Shown here piece by piece: positions 35,521 through 46,451 of a stretch of DNA of 64,000 nt. Origin of the DNA: Trichobilharzia szidati (lineage: Eukaryota > Platyhelminthes > Trematoda > Strigeidida > Schistosomatidae). The stretch lies in the NCBI GenBank assembly GCA_944472155.2, contig OX235279.1, forward strand, positions 117,172,110 through 117,236,109, written 5' to 3'. The notes beneath the pieces are model-generated. The model was not told the DNA's origin. It made no database searches and was given only the letters and a program-made list of their open reading frames with translations. Position 1 is the stretch's first letter. Each line of letters opens with the position of its first letter. A program made the position numbers and the translations under genes.

Positions 35521-36370
35521 GGCGAAGAAATTTAAATATAACTTAGATGTGTATAGACCTTTATAAGTCAGCGATAAAAAATCAATGAGTGCACAAAAAT
35601 ATATATATAACTATTATGTTATAAAAAACAATTTCCTATAATTTAAATAGACTCGGATCTGAAAAGTAAACTAACTTTGATCAGAATAAACTGATTTAAA
35701 GTTAATCTGTAGACTTTTGGAGCGTATAACACAACAAAAGCCAAAACTAAACAAGAGCGTGTAAAATTCACTCCCTTTTCAAAGTTCAAAGTCCATTGAT
35801 ATTTCTTCTTCTTTGACGTACTCATAACTCTAACCATAACCCTAATTCTAACCTTAATCGTGAAAACCGTAACCCTACCTAACAGTATACATTTACAGAA
35901 AAAGCACCTAGGAAATATTTAGAATACTGTACATGCCCCCGCCAAATCCACAAAGGTAGGCATGGTTTGATTTGGAATAATCTTTCATAGCGATCCCTAA
36001 GTCTGATCGGCTCTTGAAGGTAAACTTTTGACGGACCTTGACTTTGGCTATGATACTTTAACTTCGTCCATATAGGAATAGATATGTCCAAAATTGCATT
36101 TCTCATTTAACACGTAGTATTTGGACAAGTTATGTCATCTATACCTACAAGGTACACAGTGAGTTTTCTAAGTTGACAGTTCATTTTTCGTTGCCACCAT
36201 TTCAAGTATTTATAAGAGGATTTTAGGTATAACAACCATGACTATCACTTGTCGAAGTTTATTTACAATAGTGAAGATTTGTTGCTCAAGTATGGGATTT
36301 TGATGTGTCTGCATACTGTGAGCTTTGATCATCCTTCTAGACAGCATCTTCGGCGCAAACCTCAGTATTT
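35521..36370. other. Spacer with telomere-like degenerate repeats
   Basis: No gene recognised. It contains the CCCTAA-like cluster listed separately at 35820-35885. Confidence 0.5.
35820..35885. repeat. Degenerate telomere-like (CCCTAA) repeats
   Basis: Several units of the form TAACC/CCTAA occur in 65 bases (for example 'ctaaccataaccctaattct' and 'cgtaaccctacctaac'). On the minus strand they read TTAGGG-like. The units are imperfect and few, so this may be an old interstitial telomeric tract or a chance cluster. Confidence 0.45.
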
Positions 36371-36379
36371 ACCTAGAAC

Positions 36380-36900
36380 TTGACGTCTTTGTTTCGTAGC
36401 TTACGAATTATTAGCTGACATTTGATATATGATAGTGTTCCTGTTTATTGCTTATTCGTCAGAGTACCAGCCGTGTGGATTTTCTCTGCCATTTTTGGTG
36501 TCTCGGCGTTTTCCATGTGCGTCAACATGAAAGCATACATGCAGTCTTTTTTGACCCCTAGAGTCTAGGGGACGTCCATTGTGACCAATATATTTCATGT
36601 CACAGTACATACAATTTATTTTGTAGATAGTATCAATCTTGTCGCACTCTGATTTGGGATTTTTGTTATGTATATCGTTGAATGAAGTAATGGTGTTGGT
36701 TTGTGTGTGATATCTAATTCGAGTGGTTTTGGTGTTATAGTCATTGTCTCAGAAACATTATATATGGTAGGGTGAATTTTCCTGTGGTTTCTGAGGATGT
36801 ATTCATACTACCAGTGAAGTTCAAGTCTAACTTCCTGAAAGGTACTTCATGGAGATTGTCATTCTTCTACTTGTGCAGAGACATCGGTCATAGAAAACCA
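36380..36900 (-). pseudogene. Penelope-like element remnant, GIY-YIG end (second type)
   Basis: On the minus strand the frame reads 'IYKINCMYCDMKYIGHNGRP' (about 36575-36635). This is the paired-Cys linker and GIY-YIG core of Penelope-like elements, with the usual 'YIGxTGR' changed to YIGHNGR. It is clearly a different family from the 20.3 and 43.4 kb copies. Decayed flanking sequence extends to about 36.9 kb. No RT domain was found beside it. Confidence 0.65.
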
Positions 36901-38470
36901 AACGGAAAGTTGTTACAAATACTCCGTATCGTTGTGAATAGCGCCTTTCTATTAGAATTTATTTGTGAACAGACTCCGCTGCATTGAACTGAACACATAT
37001 TTGCAATGTCTTACCTCACGATTACAAATTTCATCTGTTACAAAAATTGATTGTAAAGTTATTACAAAATACATCTGTCTTGTATGAACCAATAACTTGT
37101 ACAAACTGAGAAAGGTGGAGCACTGTAACTCAACAGTATAATCCATAGTGCCAGTTGCTACTATTATTTTCAACATTTGAAAAATATCTCCTCTTGTTGC
37201 TGCTGAGTGACTTATGCAAAAGAGAGTGAGCTTGATTAATGCAGCTCCTAACACATAAAGATTCTGGCTTTTCAAAATACAAGATCATCCGTAGCAATTT
37301 CCCATGAAGGCTTTAGATAATATATTGAAGAGCTTCGTCTCAGTTGCATCCAGTTAGTCCTTGAGTGGAGATTATGTAAAGGTATTGACAATAATCTTAA
37401 TATTTTCATTCATCCGTATAGCTAACAGATTATTTGTTACCGAGACCCGATACTTTTGTGAGTTTTCTCCTCTAGAACTTACTGCTTTCCCTATAATAGC
37501 AAAACCGAAAACTCCAGACATCTTTAGGATGAACTCTATACTATTCCCAGTGTTATATAGGTAGGATTAAGCTAAAAACGGCATCTGGTTCTGAGTCTCA
37601 ATAATACAACACATCCAAAAACTGAGTTTTTGTCAGTAAGTACTGTTGTTCAGTTTTACAGTGTCTTAACGTCACAAGCTCCATTATAAAGTTGGCAGCG
37701 TAGTTGTAAGAGAATTAGGATAGTCTTTCTTGAAATCGTCGCTAGCATCAGTCACATTAACAAAAGTTGAAGAAATTGTCTAGGCAGTAGTGAAAGGAAG
37801 GTAAGGAGAGGTAAATGATTGAGCAAAATAACTTTGTGTCCCATGAGCGATCGTAGGTGGTTACTCTTTACCCACTGTACTTACCAAGGACTTTGATTAT
37901 TTTGCAGTGCCACCAGTAGGAAATTCACCAGTCCTGGGTGATTGAAAATTCCGAGGAATAACCGCTGGAAGTTTGTTATTTGTTTAGGTGGATTTTATTC
38001 CTTGTGCAAGAGTGCACAGCAATATGTCATTTTGAGATGTTGAATTCTTAAGACCAGTCTTTTCTAATACTTCAAATTGAGAGTTGACATAACTGGCTTA
38101 CGGTACAACCTCGCCCTCAGATCTTCACCAAAAGCAAGATACTTTCCCCATGATGACAAATACTTCCAGTTTAACTAATAACCAGCCGAACATTTATTCT
38201 GACCAGATTAGCTCATTGTGATATGATAGATCACTTAGTCAAAGTTGGGACTGTCGGTCGGGTCTGAGTCATAGCACGCTAGTAGTTGAAAAAAAAAGGA
38301 TCAAGAAACCTGCCTTCCACGAAGTCATCTTCAAAATAACAACGTCTACCAGAATTTAGTGAATGTTCCCACCATAACGTTTTTACGTTAATCTCGTCTA
38401 GTTATTTTATGCTTTTCTACAATTGAGTTTTCTCAATATGGTTGGATTATACGACCTGAATTTTTTTATT
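36901..38470. other. Intergenic DNA upstream of PIGC
   Basis: No gene recognised. The end of the interval should contain the PIGC promoter, but no clear core promoter element stands out. Confidence 0.45.
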
Positions 38471-38554
38471 TCCAGAAAATGACCAATGAATGTGCACCCT
38501 GCACTTGCAAAAGGTTATTGCTTCCATATTTTTGTACTTGCTAACTGTTTGAGA

Positions 38555-41500
38555 ATGACTGAGAATACTGAACTTAAAAGGAAGTGGAATTATTCCTTAT
38601 ATGATAACCGTGGACTACCTGATAACTACACTGACTCTAATTTTCTCTCTGAGTTAAGGGAAAACCGTAAGTTAATATCAATCAATAATTTCACACCTCA
38701 CTAGTATTTCTACCGAAGCTTCGTTTACGTGACGTTATAATCGCCGCTGGGAGCATTTATCAACAACTCTGTTGGTACGCTTTATTTTCTGTACATTATT
38801 TACAAGCTTATGTTTATTTATGGTCATCTATTTCTACCTACTTCTTGGATGGATCCAACCCTGGTATCTCAATGTTTCTCACTTCTTCATTATAACCTCC
38901 GGGTATGCTATGTTTTGGTTGACAAAAGAAGCGAATGAGAAACAATTCCATGAAGGTAATCATTTGCTCAGATTATATTGCCCTCATTTTTCACCTTGAT
39001 AAGCAAAACCATTCATACCCTGGTGGTAGAACTTGCATATTACAATAATGTCAAATTCCAAATGAGGTATTTTATCCCATGTAGCACCTAGAGGCACACT
39101 GTATGCTGGTTAATGCTTTTGAATGAAATTATTCCCAATAACGTTGTGTACACTTAGTCCTGCTAAGAATTCCAACATGCATACAAAGTTTCCAAAACCT
39201 AAATGTTTATATTCCCCTCCTACTGTGTTTGGTATTTTAAATAAATAGCTTCGTTATGTGCTTCTTTTCTGTTTCTAGTAATTCATGAAATTAGATCTGG
39301 TGTAGTATTTTTCACCTTCTGTCTCCTACTTGCTCCAATCTTACATTCGCTTTTATCAAGTGTCAGTACAGACTCCATATACGCTATGTGCATGTTTTTC
39401 TTCCTCGCCTACTGGACATGTTTTGACTACAAAACTCATTGGCAAGGTCATCCTCGGAAACCTGGTTCAAATACAATATCTTTGAGTTCTGCTCTACTGG
39501 CCGCACTCTGCCTAGCCAGTCGTCTACCGGACCCATACCACACTTTTGCTTTATTGTCGACTGCTGTTATTTTACTGGCATTGTGGCCGACATTAACGAG
39601 GAGGTTTCGCGTAAGTGCACTTCATAACTTTTAATGATATTATCATGACTAATATATCACAAACCTTAAGTCTGTATGTAACCTAATACGCAATAAATGT
39701 TCAGTAACAGTTAAGACTCATTTCGTCGAAACATAGCTTTTACGCACCAGCCTAAAAACTACAACTATTGTGTGATGACAGTACCCAATCTCCGAAGTAA
39801 AATTAGTTAATGCAGGATTTAAACCCAGAAACATTGGATTAAATTCGGGTGCAAATGAGCCATGCATTAAGATGAGAAGGGACGCAAGAACTTATCAACC
39901 TATATTACTGAAGCATCAAAAAGGGTGACGAAGAGAAAGAGTAATATAGTACAGTAATTATATGCATGTTCCTGTACTATCTCATCATGCTAATTGAGAG
40001 CCGACTGCTTAAATCAATGAGCGACATACCTTCAGTGTACTGAATCAATAACAGATACTTCCTCAAATCAAAATAAATAGCATTAGTATTGTTCCCTTGG
40101 GTTCCGAATGGAACGTAGCGCTTCAATAGCGTATCTCTACTTAATCGTATTTTCTAGCGTCCTCTTTAGTTGGCCCAACAAATCAAAGTAAAACTGATGA
40201 TATATTTTGTAAATACATTTATTTCATACAAAAGTTTTCTTACGCGTTACTGAAACGGTTTAAGCCTTATACACTAACTTATCATTTTGAAGTTTTTATG
40301 AACATCCAACTAACTTAAAGTACTGCCTGCCTACAGTTATAGCACGACGCAACTGTAAACGCAATTTCGGTATATTAACAGGATGTCATAGCGTCATAAT
40401 CCATCATGCGCTGTCACAACTTATGTACGGCTCACAAACTATGAGAATATTTACGATAGCACTAACTTGGACTACACTACTCTCTGCTCAACTTCTTTCT
40501 TCATATTTCAATTTATTTGCAGTAATTGTTAAAATAAAATTAGTCGCAAATATCCTTAAATTTTATGAGTTTTTATGGGTTAACAAATTAATGACTGCTA
40601 CTGGAATAGACTTCGTCTGATTGACTCTAAACGACAACCCATTTAAGTAGATGTACGGTGCCTAATAATATATATAATATTATTGCATTTTAGGCAGATT
40701 TACATTTTTGTAGAGATTTTTATTCATACTCTAGAATCATGGCGGTGATCGCGCACAAATATGCTTAACTGTGGTATCAGGCTCAATAACTTTCCTGAGT
40801 GCTTGGCCATTAGTGTACAATGAACTTTCCATAGAATACAAATGCGTATTTTTTGGTGCATTTTTAATCGCAACGGTATGTCTCAACTTCGTTGGGCCAT
40901 GGTATTTGCTAAAAATGCATCGAATTAAAAGGTTTGTGGTTTTATTAATTTAATTTAAATAGTAAGTAAGGGTTTTGATCTAAAAATTACATATGTTTTG
41001 TTGTCTTTCAAGTCTGCGAAGACAGTAAAAAACCAGCATATAATTTCATGGCATTGCGAAAAACTATTTATAAAAACTGAAGCAGCCTAATACGAACTAG
41101 CAGGAATACTTGAGATTGCAATAGTTTGATTATCATGTTGTAGAAAGAACAAAACGTGTGTCAGTGGTTGGTACTGCGGAACATCAGCAAACAGACGTAT
41201 TTGCCTGTTCCACTTCTGTCGTAATCTAATATAGGATAACTTATAAGTTGTGCCAAATTTAGGAATATATATCTGGTGCACTCCCTGAACATGTTATCAC
41301 TTGATATTATTTCCATTTAACTTGGTCTTACTTACTTACTTAAGCAAAATGGTCTCAAGAAAGTAAAACTCTGTCGAAGTTTACTTGATCTTACAAACAA
41401 ATAACTGACCAATGATTTTACGGTACATGGGATTAGGCACTTGAATTTCAAACAGTGCACCTATATACACAAGCGTCACCAAAAAAGTTAATTACGAAGC

Positions 41501-41921
41501 AGTGTCGGAAACTTTTAGAAATCGCAACTTTCCAGAACGCTTCCTTATGTTTACAAATCGGTCAGTGGGAGGAACAAGCCAAGCTCCAGGTTTTTCCTAT
41601 ATATCAAAAGTCACTTAATAAAAGGATAAAAGGTTCCTCGAGTGGTAAAGAAAGTTATTAGTAAAGATTGCAGTCCTCAAAGTAAGACTGTCCCGAAACT
41701 TGTGTGCTGATGTATACCAAAACCAATCACATTATTTTATACGACATTCAAATTTCTGCTATGCGTAATCCTGTTTCTGGTTGCAGAATCAATGTACCTT
41801 TTCCTATAATTACTAAACATTTTCAATAAACATATAAGATAACTAAATTTATACATATATATTTCTCCATTTTAATAACAGGACAATTCATGGACCGTGG
41901 GATGAGGCTACGATTGAATAA
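38555..41921 (+). CDS. PIGC: PIGC, GPI-GlcNAc transferase subunit C (5 exons, frameshift in exon 2)
   Basis: Membrane subunit of the ER complex that adds GlcNAc to phosphatidylinositol, the first step of GPI-anchor synthesis. Exons: 38555-38666, 38705-38955, 39279-39610, 40735-40931, 41882-41921. All junctions are GT-AG and phases agree. Recognisable blocks are LPDNYTDSNFLSELREN (exon 1), SIYQQLC (exon 2), SVSTDSIYAM and LCLASRLPDP (exon 3), a hydrophobic exon 4 with FLSAWPL, and the ending IHGPWDEATIE. The start at 38555 gives an N-terminus about as long as in the human protein; an in-frame ATG at 38486 is possible. Exon 2 changes frame near 38892: removing two bases (TA in 'attataacc') restores the alignment, and the exon sum is 932 nt, two more than a multiple of three. 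This is either an inactivating indel or a sequence error. AATAAA overlaps the stop codon. Confidence 0.9.
38667..38704 (+). other. PIGC intron 1, 38 nt
   Basis: It begins GTAAGT and ends CACTAG. Removing it joins codon parts C and TA and keeps the protein aligned without a gap, which supports splicing despite the very small size. Confidence 0.8.
40098..40180 (-). mobile_element. RTE-like LINE 3' tail fragment in PIGC intron 3
   Basis: The sequence CCCTTGGGTTCCGAATGGAA, then 'cgtagcgcttcaatagcg', matches the 3' terminus of the RTE-like family seen at 0.48, 5.17 and 10.56 kb. Only about 80 bases remain. It is antisense to PIGC. Confidence 0.6.
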
Positions 41922-41975
41922 ACATTGTAGAAAAAATTTATCTATTTAGTATATACAACGGTATTTTGTACAAAA

Positions 41976-44900
41976 TTAAAATCCTTTGCTGAGGAGAAAA
42001 TTAGCTACCTCTTCTTGGAACAGACCTTCGATTTTTATGCAGCGTGTAACTTCATCCACCTGATGAAGAAACAATCCTGCTTCACACTTCGGTTGCAGAA
42101 GCGTTCGGAGGTCTTCAGCAAGTGCCTGTAATTTGATGAAAAAGTGATTGGCATTCATTCTTAATAAAATTTGAAAATATATAAAAATTAAAATATTCAC
42201 GTGTCTTCATTACATAAAACATTTCCGGGAGATTGAGTAACTCATTCAGGTAACTATATGAAATCGCATATTTGAGAGAACTAAAGCGAACATACTAAGA
42301 CTCGTCCATTTACATTCATGACCTGACAAACTCCCACTGATTTTCGCTATCTGAAATAGTCAAGATATTTTCAGTGCACATCATATCACCCATCTATATT
42401 TTGCAGACAGTCAAATTGACATCTGAGGAGTGTATAAGTCCGAATTGAAAGGTGACTGGTTATTAAGTCTTTAATGTCCTGTTTCCAAGGCTTCGCGAAA
42501 CGACCAATATGAAAAAGTGTTTCACGGCTATGGAAGTTGTGCGGGTATTGATTATCGTTAAGCTAAGTGCATGATTGATTACTGATATAGTTAGTAAATC
42601 ACTTAAGTCGTTTTTAACATGTCCAACTAGCTACCAATGTGGTACTCGGACTTTATACAAGTTGTGGAATAAAAATGAAGAAGTTTCACCTCATTCTAAG
42701 TACATAGATTAGTAAGGAAAGAACTGTGCAAAGACTAAATGTACGGCAGGCATATTATATGTGACGAAATGCGCTTAGTGTGCTGCATTTCACATAAACT
42801 TATTTCGACAACTAGTAGTGTAAAGTTGTACAAAGGCTCTCATCAGCACATCCAGACTAAACATGTTCAGATAAGCGGTTTTCATAGACCTTTAGTATCT
42901 GTGTTACGCTACACCTACATATATCGTCTCATCAAAAGCCAGAGACGCTCGATCACCATCTCTGGAATATGAGTTACCAACAATCCCACATTTATCATTC
43001 CCGTGATAATTTAATTTATAGAGCATAGTAACCATGATTGGCACTGTGACCAAATAGGTAATCAAATCATTTTGACTGCAGTAGTGTAACAATAGGATTT
43101 GGTCGTTTTAGTAGAATATATTTCCATATTAGATAGGCTTATTTGGTATGACACAGTAATACATCATAAATAAGTGGGTGACGTTTCGAGCCCAATTAAC
43201 TGGTCGTGATTATGTCAATGTATATCACATGAACTCATAACTGGGCCTTATATATAGCCTTACTCCCTCCATATATATATATATATAGGACAGATGTTAC
43301 GTCGTTTTCATCACACGTATTTGGTGTTGACGCTAAGAAAAAAAGATTCGGTGATTGACCTCCGCCTCTCCATCTAACTGTATGCAAGTGGATGCATTGT
43401 AATCGCTAAGCTTTCTTCTAGATTATTCGAGTTAACATGGTTAGTCGTTCTAGATCTAGCTAAGTTCTTATGTTCCAATAATCCGATTGATCGCGATCTA
43501 CTAGTTTGACCAATGTAATTGACCTCACAGTTATCACATAGTATCTGGAAAATTATACCACTTTTCCTAATTTGGTCTATCGGATTTTTAGGCCGAAGAA
43601 TTTTGTCTCTGAATGTGTTCATTCGCTTAAATGAAACCCTAATTTCAGCCCTATTAAAAATCCCACACAAGGCCTCTGATGTTGCTTCTTTTTGTGGCAG
43701 TACTGAAAGGGCTTTGATTTCCCTATTATTCATACTGTTTATACGACTACTGTTTTTCCTATGGGTCTTCATACGTTTTTGAATAAAGTCGGGTGGGTAG
43801 TTGTTTCCTGATTGTTGAACTTATGCTTCAAACTAAACCATTTCGACTAATCCAGAGATGAGCTTATTCATAAGCGCATTACATTGGCTATAGATTTTTT
43901 TGATCTTATAACCATGTCTACAAGTTTCTTAATATCCTCATATGGATCTGTTTGATTCGATAATTACTATGTTTTTGTCATTCCTCGAGCGTTTGTTGTC
44001 GTGATAAATTTTTTCTCGCTTTCCTCTACTGTCCCAGTGTCAATGTACATTTCGGTCTGACCTGCTCAACAGTTGTCTTAACGGTTGCGCTCAATGCTAA
44101 TTCTACACTATGAGTGAAGTCCTCTGTCAACAGATTCATTGAAGTTTTGTCCTCCTTCGAACACTCATCTCATCAGAGCTTATTGATCTTGTTCATTGAA
44201 TCAAAGTGAATTACACTTTATCAGGATAGAAACATACTTCTGCACTACAACGGTCATATGAATGGTTGCGTTTTTGATGGGACACATTCGTACTAGAGTT
44301 AGTTAATACTTAGATGAGGAAGTCACAATAGGATCTGTGATTCTTTCAAGTCTGAAAGCTCATGAAAAGTTGTCATCATTGTAGTCAGACTAGGATGAAC
44401 TAGTAAATCAATGAGTTAGTTGGTTGGGTAAAATCCGATGTTTTAGTGTGTTGGGATGTAACAGATATTTGAATATCACCGACCATGATCAGAGATGAAA
44501 GACTTTTAATTGGTGAGTTTTTTTAACAATAAAAATAACATTGGTATTTGGAAGTTTCATAAGCGATTGATGGCACGATTTCAAGAATCAAAAGTTGGAA
44601 TAAAGTATAACAGAGTTGGAAATTGGAAAAAAATTTATCTTTTCAGTGAGGCACGTTTTGATTGTTAGCCAACAAGTAAAAATAAGCATCGTTCCTTTAT
44701 AATACGGTGGTGAAATCTTGTTTCTTATATCATGCGGGACACATCGTAAATTAGCCCCGGAAAAGCTTGCTTGATGTTTTTAAAACCAACTCGTTTCTGC
44801 AGAAATTAACTATTAGTTCCAGAATAACATTAGAATTGACGGATTTCTGTTTACTCTTTTAGTAAATTAAAGATACTAAAGTTCACTCATCTTTCAACTA

Positions 44901-46351
44901 GTATTTTCATAACCTCGGTTAGAACTATTAACGGTATAACTCACGTGCATATCGCCGTCTATATGTCGAATGACTGTTAACTGCCGGACCCCATGTGAAC
45001 GCTCTTTCTGTTTTCGTTGCTTCTCCATGTAGTAGACGGGTAACATATGATTCTTCGACCTTCTGACAGAATAAGGTACATTTTTCGACAAGTCCGCTTG
45101 TAAAAATATATAAGGGGAAAAAATTTCAGTATGCAAATATAGTTCTTCATTCCAACTTTGTATTTCTTTTACAAAACATTAACTCCGATAAAAACGATGT
45201 TGATGATTAAATAGAACAATGTCCCAAGGCCACAGTTTCCAAACTATTTCCAAAAGTTACTGCTATGATCAGCAAAACTGAAGATCTCTTTGCTAAGCTT
45301 TCCGTGTATTTCAAAATACTAAATATTCTCATTATTCAAAATTAAAAAAGACACCTATACGAACAATATTGTTTTTGATTAGATCTTCATCAGGTTTTAC
45401 TCTAATGTACATAGCTTAATATATATGAAAAAATTGTTATATATAAAGCTATGTGCACTAGTATAAATTCTGAAGGTCTAACAAAAAACAATATTGCTCA
45501 CGTGTATGTCTTATTTCCGTATATTTGCTTTCTTGTCAGGAAACGTAAACCCGCAGAAGTTAGCATAACATGATTTCCTTAAACGGTAAACCACTTTCAT
45601 TGAAATTTCCATATTGAAACATGAAGAATTGGCTACATAGGGATTGAGAGATACTAGAGAAATAATCAATCTAAGAGATCACCCAGCAAAGCATCCTCTG
45701 ACCTACAATGACACTGACATCTGAAATAAGTGCAGAGAAAAATGGAGTGGATTTTAAGGTGCACTTCCAAGATTAAAATCTTGAATGTAAAACCTGTGCA
45801 ATTCGGTAACTTATTTCAGAGAGAATTCATTTCAAAGGAACACATGTTGTCAACTATGAGTTCTGCCAGTAATTAGACAAATTCTTACAAGTGTAGCTGA
45901 TGAAAACGGATGTCTACGAATGATTTTTTTATAAAAATAAAATTACTTCAGGACTAATCTACAAAACTCGTAAAGAAAACAAAGATAAAACAAGACTGCA
46001 AATGAAACATGACAGTAACAAAGACTGTAAGGTTAACATACGGTTAGGGGGAATCCAACCACTAGGAGTAGGACCCGGTATACCTTCAGGTAGCGGAATC
46101 TTATTTCTCTTTAAAACTTTTTCCACCCATACATATTCTGCCTTACTAACTTCATAATCTACTGGTTTTCGTTTTGACAATTCGTCATCATTAAGAGATT
46201 CTTCAACCCATGGATTTTCTAACGTCGGCCACCACTGCACTCTTAACTTTCGATTACAAGTCTGAAATCGTAGGTAATATTTATAATTTCTAACCTGTAC
46301 AACAGAGACAGGGTTGAGCATTTTATTGCAAATGAAAATTCTTGACAACAT
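41976..46351 (-). CDS. MRPL49: MRPL49 (mL49), mitochondrial large ribosomal subunit protein
   Basis: Exons in transcript order: 46351-46042, 45096-44945, 42125-41976, total 612 nt, giving 203 residues and TAA. All junctions are GT-AG (donors GTATGT and GTGAGT) and phases close. Blocks typical of mL49 are GPTPSGWIPPN (end of exon 1), NVPYSVRRSKNHMLPVY and VRQLTVIRHIDGD (exon 2), and a C-terminal exon ending EEVANFLLSKGF, matching the family's LLxKGF end. The N-terminus is longer than in human, as expected for a mitochondrial targeting sequence. Met at 46351 and Met at 46321 are both possible starts. A 33-nt GT-AG stretch inside exon 1 (46262-46294) may be an optional intron. A possible 5' acceptor (TTACTTGCAG) lies about 51 nt before the ATG. 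The gene is convergent with PIGC. Intron 2 holds a Penelope remnant. Confidence 0.92.
43271..43288. repeat. Short (AT)n microsatellite
   Basis: About 18 bases of AT repeats between the Penelope remnant and the GAAACGTC-containing segment. Confidence 0.8.
43374..43960 (-). pseudogene. Penelope-like element remnant in MRPL49 intron 2
   Basis: A 132-codon minus-strand frame (43374-43772) reads AEIRVSFKRMNTFRDKIL, then IIFQILCDNCEVNYIGQTSR, then LEHKNLARSR: the C-terminal linker, paired Cys and GIY-YIG block of Penelope-like elements. Decayed sequence of the same kind continues to about 43.96 kb, with GYKIKKIY-like text. It is the best preserved GIY-YIG copy here and is in the same orientation as the host gene. 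There is no RT domain. Confidence 0.75.
45364..45496. repeat. Inverted repeat in MRPL49 intron 1
   Basis: Left arm about 45364-45426 and right arm about 45437-45496 pair as an imperfect hairpin. The outer ends 'caatattgttttt' match best, with 'acatagctt' near the loop. The loop is about 10-15 bases. There is no coding content. It resembles the terminal parts of a small foldback or MITE-like element. Confidence 0.7.
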
Positions 46352-46451
46352 ATTATCTGTCCTTTACTAAATGTTTCGCAAACTTCTTATGATACAAACC
46401 ACCTGCAAGTAAAATAAACAAGTTACTTTTATGTGATTATCTAGTAATCAA

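Noticed and set aside
40423..40620. Hydrophobic 65-codon frame considered as a PIGC exon
   Set aside because: It is not similar to PIGC and does not join in phase. Exon 4 at 40735 joins exon 3 exactly.
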